Program-made: the position numbers and the translations under genes
Shown here: positions 1 through 5,733 of the stretch, in pieces
Layout: every line of letters begins with the position of its first letter
Numbering within the stretch: the stretch's first letter is position 1
The notes under the pieces: model-generated
What the model was told of the DNA's origin: nothing
Databases searched by the model: none
The model's input: only the letters and a program-made list of their open reading frames with translations
DNA from: an uncultured Oscillospiraceae bacterium
GTDB lineage: Bacteria > Bacillota > Clostridia > Oscillospirales > Acutalibacteraceae
Direction: 5' to 3'
Length of the DNA stretch: 5,733 bases
Assembly: GCA_910588415.1 (NCBI GenBank)
Contig: CAJUPK010000152.1
Span: 1-5,733 of the forward strand

Positions 1-115
1 GGCTTGTTTGAAAATAGAGAAAGTGCCGGATTTTTGAATCAAAACAAGAGATTTCCAACACAGAAAGCTCTTGCTTTGAGCAAAAAGACGGTATTTGCGT
101 TTTTTCAAACAGGCC
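1..115. repeat. Long-hairpin intergenic repeat, copy 1
   Basis: The stretch is an imperfect palindrome over almost its whole length. The left end GGCTTGTTTGAAAA (1-14) matches the reverse complement of 102-115 at 13 of 14 positions. Pairing continues inward with mismatches and small bulges: TTTTTG (31-36) with CAAAAA (81-86), and 45-55 with 63-73 at 10 of 11 positions, leaving a 7-nt tip (56-62). A related copy in the same orientation lies at 5378-5489. The right end abuts the TAG stop of the oxidoreductase gene (116-118), so on the minus strand the hairpin would be the immediate 3' end of that mRNA. No coding capacity is visible and no transposase is present. The window begins exactly at the repeat, so its left flank and any target duplication cannot be judged. 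The architecture resembles ERIC- or MITE-type elements; family membership is unknown. Confidence 0.8.
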
Positions 116-1126
116 CTAGTCCTTCAGGCTGACCAGCTTCCCGGTCCTTGCTGACTGCAAGGCTGCCTCCACGGTTTTCAGAACCCGGCGCGCCTGCCAG
201 GGCTGTACGGCCAGCTTTTCACTGCCCTCTATCACGTCCCGCACATTTCTGTAATAGGCGGTCCAGGCGGCTTCTGTCTCCTCTGGCTCTGGCAGCGGAA
301 GCTTTCCGTCCTCCTCTCCCCCGTCAGGGGCCAGCGGGTCCCCCAGGGGAATAAAGCGCCCTTCCCCGGCAGTCCCCCCCAGATAGGCGGCGGCCCTGTC
401 CCCTAAAACCGTCCAGCGGGGGAATCCCGGGGGGATAGACCCGCCCAGCTCAATCTGCACCCCTCCTCCGCTTTCCAGGTCAAAGGCCAGGAAGCAGTAA
501 TCCTCTGTCCCGGAGGGCTCAATCCGGCAGGTTTTGCAAAACACGCTTTTAAAATCATCATATCCCAGCAGCCACATAAGCTGGTCAATCACATGAAGCC
601 CCCAGCCGAACAGAATCCCGTCCTCTGCCGCAGCCCCTTTTCCCGGCCAGCCAGGCAGCATACTGCCGCAGCTGTGCAGCCGGACCTGCAGGGAGTACAC
701 CTTTCCCAGCCGGTTGGAGTTTAACAGCCTTTTCACCACGCAGAAGTCCCGGTCCCAGCGGTGGTTTTGATAGACCGCCAGAACCCGGCTGCCCCGCCCC
801 ACCGCCGCGATTATCTGGTCCAGCTCCCAAGCGCTTAGAGCAGCGGGGGCCTCGCAGACCACATGCTTTCCGGCATTGGCGGCTGCCACGCACACTTTGC
901 TGTGCTGGCGGTTGGGCACGGCAACCACCACGGCGTTGATTTCCTGGCACTCCAGCAGCGCCCCCAGGGACAAGAATGGCTTCAGGCCGTTTTCCCGGGC
1001 TGCCTGTAAGCGGGCCGGGTCCGTATCATAGGCTCCGATCACCCTGACTCCCTCTGTCTCTTCCGCGTATCTATGGTGAAGCTCCCCCCTAGTTCCGTAT
1101 CCAATGATTCCCAGACTGATTCCCAT
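116..1126 (-). CDS. Gfo/Idh/MocA family oxidoreductase with altered active site
   Basis: A 336-residue protein of normal family length. The N-terminal Rossmann domain shows GIIGYGTRG (residues 6-14), an acidic residue at the end of strand 2 (YDTDP, D34) as in NAD(P)-binding members, and VAVPNRQH (68-75). The C-terminal substrate/oligomerisation domain begins near YQNHRWDRDF (119-128), which resembles the IolW/YdgJ-like branch. It includes GLHVID (176-181) with the family histidine H178, and ends with the typical YYRNVRDVIEG...QARRVLKTVEAA...ARTGKLV. Two hallmarks are changed: the EKP motif reads EAP (92-94, Lys to Ala), and the Asp normally four residues before the His is G174. Family members usually oxidise or reduce sugars or inositols with NAD(P); given the substitutions, ordinary dehydrogenase activity is uncertain. 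The ATG at 1126 is chosen because GGAGG lies 8 nt upstream and the dinucleotide-binding fold starts at once. It is monocistronic with its own promoter; no neighbour indicates a substrate. No signal peptide, so cytoplasmic. Confidence 0.9.
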   Translation of the reverse strand: MGISLGIIGYGTRGELHHRYAEETEGVRVIGAYDTDPARLQAARENGLKPFLSLGALLECQEINAVVVAVPNRQHSKVCVAAANAGKHVVCEAPAALSAWELDQIIAAVGRGSRVLAVYQNHRWDRDFCVVKRLLNSNRLGKVYSLQVRLHSCGSMLPGWPGKGAAAEDGILFGWGLHVIDQLMWLLGYDDFKSVFCKTCRIEPSGTEDYCFLAFDLESGGGVQIELGGSIPPGFPRWTVLGDRAAAYLGGTAGEGRFIPLGDPLAPDGGEEDGKLPLPEPEETEAAWTAYYRNVRDVIEGSEKLAVQPWQARRVLKTVEAALQSARTGKLVSLKD

Positions 1127-1134
1127 TTTGGCGT

Positions 1135-1139
1135 CCTCC
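1135..1139 (-). promoter_or_regulatory. Shine-Dalgarno of the oxidoreductase gene
   Basis: GGAGG on the minus strand, 8 nt before the ATG at 1124-1126. It decides the start: the same frame stays open upstream to a TTG at 1241-1243, but that start lacks a comparable site and would add 39 residues ahead of a normal Rossmann beginning. Confidence 0.85.
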
Positions 1140-1285
1140 CTCTCCTGCTTCTGCCTGGACAAATAGCCCTGCCTCTCCCCTTTGCCGCCGTATTCCGGCC
1201 AAAGGACCCCCGCATGGCCTCCATATAAAGGGCATCCGGGCAAAGAAGCTGAGATTTTCTAAACTTTCAGGCAAGCTTTAGCTAT

Positions 1286-1314
1286 ATTATATATTTTCAA
1301 AAAAGCATTTTCAA
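1286..1314 (-). promoter_or_regulatory. Sigma-A-type promoter of the oxidoreductase gene
   Basis: On the minus strand a -35 box TTGAAA (1309-1314) is separated by exactly 17 nt from a perfect -10 box TATAAT (1286-1291). The predicted transcript would start near 1279, giving a leader of about 150 nt before the ATG at 1126. The spacer is T/A-rich, and TTGAAAAT occurs twice within the promoter, at the -35 box and just before the -10 box. I recognise no riboswitch in the leader. Confidence 0.75.
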
Positions 1315-1330
1315 TAAATAGGGTTACCCA

Positions 1331-1346
1331 TTATCATGATATAATC
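1331..1346. promoter_or_regulatory. Palindrome upstream of the oxidoreductase promoter (possible operator)
   Basis: TATCATGATA (1332-1341) is a perfect 10-bp palindrome within an AT-rich stretch, centred about 22-25 bp upstream of the -35 box. A second small near-palindrome, GGGTTACCC (1321-1329), lies between it and the -35 box. The position suits an activator site, but short AT-rich palindromes arise easily by chance and no regulator gene is visible. Confidence 0.25.
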
Positions 1347-1448
1347 AACCATCCCCCTGTTATTTCCACACACTCTCCCCTTGTTTTCTATAAGCCCCCC
1401 TGCGGGAAGCCGCCTGTCTCTCCTGGTCCCTGCGCCAGCCCCGTTTGC

Positions 1449-1507
1449 AAAAAGGAAAGGGCATGTAAACGGTTGCGAAAACCCTTTTACATGCTCTTTC
1501 CTTTTTT
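1449..1507. terminator. Bidirectional intrinsic terminator after hemW
   Basis: Two 21-nt arms (1449-1469 and 1486-1506) are complementary except at one position, which is a G-U wobble in the plus-sense RNA and an A-C mismatch in the minus-sense RNA. The loop is 16 nt. The outer arms are A-run/T-run, so both strands end in a T tract: TTTTT on the minus strand at the low-coordinate end and TTTTTT on the plus strand (1502-1507). It begins about 20 nt downstream of the hemW stop, so its main job is presumably to end the lepA operon and insulate the oxidoreductase gene. No plus-strand gene is present to use the other direction. Confidence 0.9.
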
Positions 1508-1527
1508 AACGGGCACTCCTTTGCCTG

Positions 1528-2640
1528 TTACTCCCCCAGCAACTTTGCCAGCAGGGCGCTGCTTACCAAAAATCCTTCTGGACGAAAGGCGATCCGGCGG
1601 CCCGGCTCTTGCCGCAGCAAATCCGGCGGGCAGCGGCTGGCTTGGGCCTCTATCCGGGAGAAAAGCGCTTCCCCCTCTTGGCCGAACCGGGCCCGGCAGT
1701 CCTGCAAAGCCAGGCCCTCCGCCAGCCGCAGGTTCAGCATGGCAAACTCCTCCGGACTGCCGCCGGGGCCGTCCTCCACCGGCCCGCTGCCTGCCAAAAA
1801 GGCCGCCAGGTCCCGGGGCCAGTAAAACCGCTGTCCCTGGTAAAAGGAGTGGGCCCCTGGCCCCAAACCCAGATACTCCTCACAATGCCAGTACAACAGG
1901 TTGTGGCGGCTCTCATATCCCGGCCGGGCAAAATTGCTGATCTCATACTGGAAATAGCCCCTCCGCTCCAGCTCCTCCACGCAGAACAGATACTGGTCCG
2001 CGGCAGCGTCCTCCTCCAGGGGCTGAACCCCCTGGGCGGCAAAGGGGGTGTCAGGCTCCACCTTCAACAGATAGGCGGAGAGATGCTCTGGCTCCAGCCC
2101 CGCCGCAAAGCCAATGGATTGGCCCAAGCCCTCCTGGGTGCTTCCCGGCAGGGCCAGCATCAGGTCCAAAGAGAGATTGGAAAAACCCCCGGTCCGGGCC
2201 CGCTCCACAGCCCGACCCACATCCTCCGGGCTGTGCCGGCGGCCCAGCAGGCGCAGCTCCCTCTCATGAGCGGACTGCATCCCCATAGACAGCCGGTTAA
2301 AGCCCCCGGCCCGCAGCTCCTGGAAAAAAACTTCGCCAATGCCTGTGGGATTTACCTCGCAGGTAATCTCCGCCCCTTCCTCTAAAGAAAAATGCCGGGC
2401 AGCCTGTTCCAGCAGGCCACAAAGCCTGTCCGCCCCCAGCAGGCTGGGCGTGCCCCCGCCAAAATAAACGGTGGACAGCGGCCGCTGGCACTGGGTCCCC
2501 CACCGGGCCAGCAGCTCCTTGACCCGCCTGGCATAGAGCTCCCTCTCCTCCCCGGAGGGGGTGCGGGAGTAAAAATCACAGTAGGGGCATTTGCCCGCGC
2601 AGAAGGGGACATGGATGTACAGGCCAAAAGCCCTGCTCAC
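1528..2640 (-). CDS. hemW: Radical-SAM heme chaperone HemW
   Basis: A 370-residue protein of normal HemW length. The N-terminus carries the radical-SAM iron-sulfur motif C14-x3-C18-x2-C21 in HVPFCAGKCPYCDFYS. There is no further cysteine directly after it, which separates HemW from the oxygen-independent coproporphyrinogen oxidase HemN (CxxxCxxCxC). Further family marks are GGGTPS (61-66), EVNP (95-98), LSMGMQS (117-123), LDLMLALPGST (158-168) and HNLLYWHCEEYLGLGPGAHSF (246-266), followed by a HemN_C-type C-terminal domain. Known role: HemW binds heme and delivers it to target proteins; it is widely misannotated as coproporphyrinogen III oxidase. It acts in the cytoplasm. The start is GTG at 2638-2640, overlapping the upstream TGA as GTGA. 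No strong Shine-Dalgarno is visible (only GAGC nearby), so translational coupling to the hydrolase gene is likely. No ATG alternative fits before the conserved YIHVPFC. Confidence 0.95.
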   Translation of the reverse strand: MSRAFGLYIHVPFCAGKCPYCDFYSRTPSGEERELYARRVKELLARWGTQCQRPLSTVYFGGGTPSLLGADRLCGLLEQAARHFSLEEGAEITCEVNPTGIGEVFFQELRAGGFNRLSMGMQSAHERELRLLGRRHSPEDVGRAVERARTGGFSNLSLDLMLALPGSTQEGLGQSIGFAAGLEPEHLSAYLLKVEPDTPFAAQGVQPLEEDAAADQYLFCVEELERRGYFQYEISNFARPGYESRHNLLYWHCEEYLGLGPGAHSFYQGQRFYWPRDLAAFLAGSGPVEDGPGGSPEEFAMLNLRLAEGLALQDCRARFGQEGEALFSRIEAQASRCPPDLLRQEPGRRIAFRPEGFLVSSALLAKLLGE

Positions 2641-3380
2641 AGCTCAACCAGCGCGGTGTGGGGACGGTGGTCCGAGGCGATCACAGGGGGAATATCCGCC
2701 TCCAGCCCACAGGCTCCCTTTATAAAAATATAGTCGATCTTTTGGTCCGGCTGGTCCGAGGGCCAGCTTTTCAGGGGCTGGGCAAACAACCGGGCTGTGT
2801 CGTCCATTGCATCCATAAGCGGCGCCAGAATGGGACTGTCCGGCTGCAGGTTAAAGTCCCCCATCAGCACCACCGGGCCGTTCTCCTTTTTCAGCAGCCC
2901 GCACACAGTCTCCACCGCGCTGCGGGCCTCGGCTTTGGCCAGGCCAAAATGGCTCACCAGCACGGTAAATCCGCCTGCCTCTGCAAAGCGCGCCCGCAAA
3001 ACGCAGCGGGTCTCATAATACGCGTCCTCGTCCTTTACAGGCGGATCCGGAATAGGTACAGTCTCCGCCCCCTGCAGGGGAAAGCGGGACAAAATGGCAT
3101 TGCCATAGGGCCCCTCCTTAAAGGTGATGGCCCGGGCAAAATAGCAGTGGTAGCCCAGCAGGGCGGCCAGCTGCTCGGCCTGGTTGGTGTACCAGGGAAC
3201 ACTCCCCTTGCCCCGGATCTCATTCAGGCCCACAATATCCGCCTCTTCCCGGCGGATAACCTCTGCCATTTTGGGCAGGTCTATGGCCTCTGGCCAGCCC
3301 TTGCCCTTTTGGACCAGCTCCTTTTGTTTCAGATAGTCCAGCCCGTGCTGGATATTGTAGGTCATGAAACGAAGCTTCAT
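2637..3380 (-). CDS. Endonuclease/exonuclease/phosphatase-fold metal-dependent hydrolase
   Basis: A 247-residue protein spanning one complete EEP (DNase I-like) domain. All catalytic motifs are present in order: N9 in MTYNIQHG, E54 in GLNEIR (metal ligand), YGNAILSRFPL (92-102), H144 in VSHFGL, D175 and N177 in LMGDFNLQPDS, D216 in KIDYIF, and the terminal D237-H238 in ASDHRPH. The fold cleaves phosphodiester or phosphomonoester bonds with Mg2+ in substrates from DNA to phospholipids; this sequence does not identify the substrate. No signal peptide or membrane segment, so cytoplasmic. The start at 3380 is preferred because AAGGAG lies 9 nt upstream and the conserved fold begins immediately. 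An in-frame ATG at 3405-3407, overlapping the lepA TGA as ATGA, would add nine residues and has only a weak GGAT site. The gene sits 23 nt after lepA and overlaps hemW by 3 nt, so it is almost certainly co-transcribed with both. Confidence 0.92.
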   Translation of the reverse strand: MKLRFMTYNIQHGLDYLKQKELVQKGKGWPEAIDLPKMAEVIRREEADIVGLNEIRGKGSVPWYTNQAEQLAALLGYHCYFARAITFKEGPYGNAILSRFPLQGAETVPIPDPPVKDEDAYYETRCVLRARFAEAGGFTVLVSHFGLAKAEARSAVETVCGLLKKENGPVVLMGDFNLQPDSPILAPLMDAMDDTARLFAQPLKSWPSDQPDQKIDYIFIKGACGLEADIPPVIASDHRPHTALVEL

Positions 3381-3389
3381 GGTGCTATT

Positions 3390-3395
3390 CTCCTT
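3390..3395 (-). promoter_or_regulatory. Shine-Dalgarno deciding the hydrolase start
   Basis: AAGGAG on the minus strand, 9 nt before the ATG at 3378-3380. It favours this start over the ATG at 3405-3407 that overlaps the lepA stop codon. Both starts are in the same frame, so a small fraction of longer product by coupled initiation is possible. Confidence 0.8.
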
Positions 3396-3403
3396 TTCTC
3401 CAC

Positions 3404-5206
<1,803 letters not shown>

Positions 5207-5216
5207 TTCTGTATTT

Positions 5217-5221
5217 CTCCT
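5217..5221 (-). promoter_or_regulatory. Shine-Dalgarno of lepA
   Basis: AGGAG on the minus strand, 10 nt before the ATG at 5204-5206. It fixes the lepA start; the frame stays open for 51 more codons to a TTG at 5357-5359, but those codons run through the promoter. Confidence 0.85.
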
Positions 5222-5331
5222 GATTCTCTCCCCGTAAAATTCGCCGCTTGGCCCTGTGGACGCTGGCTGCCGCCTATGCCCCTGGGCCCGGCAATGGGCT
5301 TTTGTTCCTCGTTTATAACAGGTCTTTTTAT

Positions 5332-5359
5332 TGTATACCATGTGAGGAGGGTTTGTCAA
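5332..5359 (-). promoter_or_regulatory. Sigma-A-type promoter of the lepA operon
   Basis: A consensus -35 TTGACA (5354-5359) is followed after 16 nt by TATACA (5332-5337), with a TGG just before it that forms an extended -10 (TGnTATACA). TACAAT with an 18-nt spacer is an overlapping alternative. The transcript would begin near 5325 and carry a leader of about 120 nt before the lepA ATG. The leader is GC-rich (for example CCGGGCCCAGGGGC) but I recognise no riboswitch or leader peptide in it. The -35 box lies 18 bp from the edge of long-hairpin repeat copy 2. Confidence 0.85.
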
Positions 5360-5377
5360 CCAAAGGCTGGCAAAGGA

Positions 5378-5489
5378 GCCTGTTTGAAAACCGGAAAATG
5401 CTGGATGATTGGCCAGAAACGAGGGATTTCGATGCCGAAAGCACTGTTTCAGGTCTAAACAGACAGATTTCCGTAGTTTTAAACAAGCC
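5378..5489. repeat. Long-hairpin intergenic repeat, copy 2
   Basis: A 112-bp imperfect palindrome related to the one at 1-115 and in the same orientation. The ends GCCTGTTTGAAAA (5378-5390) and TTTTAAACAAGC (5477-5488) are near inverted repeats; the tip is TTTCG-ATGC-CGAAA. Shared blocks with copy 1 include TGCYGGAT and GATTTC in the left arm, GAAAGC after the tip, and AGAC-GTATTT/AGACAGATTT plus the terminal AAACARGCC in the right arm. Position 5402-5465 is a T-A pair where copy 1 has C-G (27-90), a compensatory change. It lies just upstream of the lepA promoter. I see no flanking direct duplication: the 8 bp on the left (5370-5377) and right (5490-5497) do not match. Confidence 0.75.
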
Positions 5490-5501
5490 CCAGAGCCGCG
5501 C

Positions 5502-5544
5502 AGGACAAAGGGCCCGGGGAGCGATCCCCCAAGCCCTTTGCCCT
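5502..5544. repeat. Strong GC-rich inverted repeat
   Basis: Perfect 8-bp arms CAAAGGGC (5506-5513) and GCCCTTTG (5533-5540) are extended outward by AGG/CCT after one mismatch and inward by GGGG (5516-5519) pairing with CCCC (5526-5529). It is followed on the plus strand by an A-run, and on the minus strand by no T-run, so it does not look like an intrinsic terminator in either direction. It lies 12 bp from long-hairpin repeat copy 2. Function unknown. Confidence 0.6.
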
Positions 5545-5690
5545 AAAAAGGAGATTATGAAAAAGAAAAACTTGTACTCTTAACCTTAGCGGCATCACAC
5601 CACCATTTCTTTCGGGGCAATAAAGCCCCATCTATATCTATATTATAGTATACTTTTTGAGAATTTATTGCGCGGTCCAGGGGCGGGGAA

Positions 5691-5707
5691 GATTGCCAGT
5701 GGCAATC
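5691..5707. repeat. Short perfect palindrome near the right edge
   Basis: GATTGCC (5691-5697) and GGCAATC (5701-5707) are perfect inverted arms around AGT. Imperfect pairing extends about four more positions outward (GGAA with GTTC, including a mismatch and a wobble). It lies where composition turns abruptly from AT-rich to GC-rich. It could be an operator, a REP-like unit or a structured gene end; the sequence does not decide. Confidence 0.5.
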
Positions 5708-5733
5708 GTTCTGACCCGACCGAGCCAACCAGT

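Larger units (their letters stand above)
5490..5733. other. Gene-free region upstream of the lepA operon
   Basis: No convincing gene is visible on either strand. The region holds the inverted repeat at 5502-5544, an A-rich stretch with an 8-codon reading frame (5557-5583, MKKKNLYS) behind an AAGGAG only 3 nt from its ATG, a small hairpin GGGGC-6 nt-GCCCC (5614-5629), an AT-rich block (5630-5670), and a palindrome at 5691-5707. On the minus strand TATAAT occurs at 5642-5647, but no credible -35 box lies 16-18 nt upstream. Short frames remain open to the window edge on both strands from about 5665, so the end of a neighbouring gene cannot be excluded. Genes that precede lepA in other Bacillota (such as spoIIP, gpr or rpsT) are not recognisable here. 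Confidence 0.5.

Noticed and set aside
1127..1243. N-terminal extension of the oxidoreductase by 39 codons to a TTG
   Set aside because: There is no good ribosome site for the TTG and the extension resembles nothing in the family, whereas the ATG at 1126 has GGAGG at 8 nt and starts the Rossmann fold directly.
5207..5359. N-terminal extension of lepA by 51 codons to a TTG
   Set aside because: The TTG is the first three bases of the TTGACA -35 box, so this stretch contains the promoter and untranslated leader. The normal LepA N-terminus with its own Shine-Dalgarno begins at 5206.
5557..5583. An 8-codon gene or leader peptide MKKKNLYS
   Set aside because: Its AAGGAG is only 3 nt from the ATG, there is no downstream plus-strand gene in the window and no promoter could be supported; kept as a note rather than called as a CDS.
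5614..5629. GGGGC-loop-GCCCC hairpin as an intrinsic terminator
   Set aside because: The stem is only 5 bp and no T tract follows on either strand.
5665..5733. C-terminus of an upstream minus-strand gene running in from the right edge
   Set aside because: Only 22 codons are visible before a TAA, other frames are equally open, and the peptide is not recognised; too little to call.

Overview
The window looks like chromosomal DNA from a fairly GC-rich Clostridia-type Bacillota, possibly a gut anaerobe of the Oscillospiraceae/Lachnospiraceae kind. This is inferred from the lepA-hemW linkage typical of Bacillota, GGAG-type ribosome binding sites, sigma-A-like promoters, and GC-rich genes separated by AT-rich spacers. 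The exact taxon cannot be read from the sequence. All four convincing genes lie on the minus strand, so transcription runs from high to low coordinates.

Layout in the direction of transcription. Positions 5733-5491 hold no convincing gene but several inverted repeats. A ~112-bp long-hairpin repeat (copy 2, 5378-5489) follows, then a strong sigma-A-like promoter (5332-5359) and a ~120-nt leader. Next comes a tight three-gene operon: lepA (elongation factor 4, 5206-3404), a metal-dependent endonuclease/exonuclease/phosphatase-fold hydrolase of unknown substrate (3380-2637), and hemW (radical-SAM heme chaperone, 2640-1528, overlapping the hydrolase by 4 nt). A hairpin terminator (1449-1507) closes the operon where hrcA would follow in the classical Bacillota order. 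A separate AT-rich promoter (1286-1314) drives a monocistronic Gfo/Idh/MocA-type oxidoreductase gene (1126-116). Directly after its stop codon lies copy 1 of the long-hairpin repeat (1-115).

Two observations stand out. First, the two ~115-bp repeats are each a nearly full-length imperfect palindrome. They share ends (GGCYTGTTTGAAAA...), length and orientation, and show at least one compensatory base-pair change, which points to a dispersed, structure-conserved element (ERIC/MITE-like in architecture) with no family I can name. Second, the Gfo/Idh/MocA protein keeps the family fold and the catalytic histidine, but two other normally conserved catalytic positions, the Lys of EKP and the Asp four residues before the His, are Ala and Gly. 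Apart from these, lepA and hemW are ordinary housekeeping genes. The hydrolase wedged between them is the unusual operon member.
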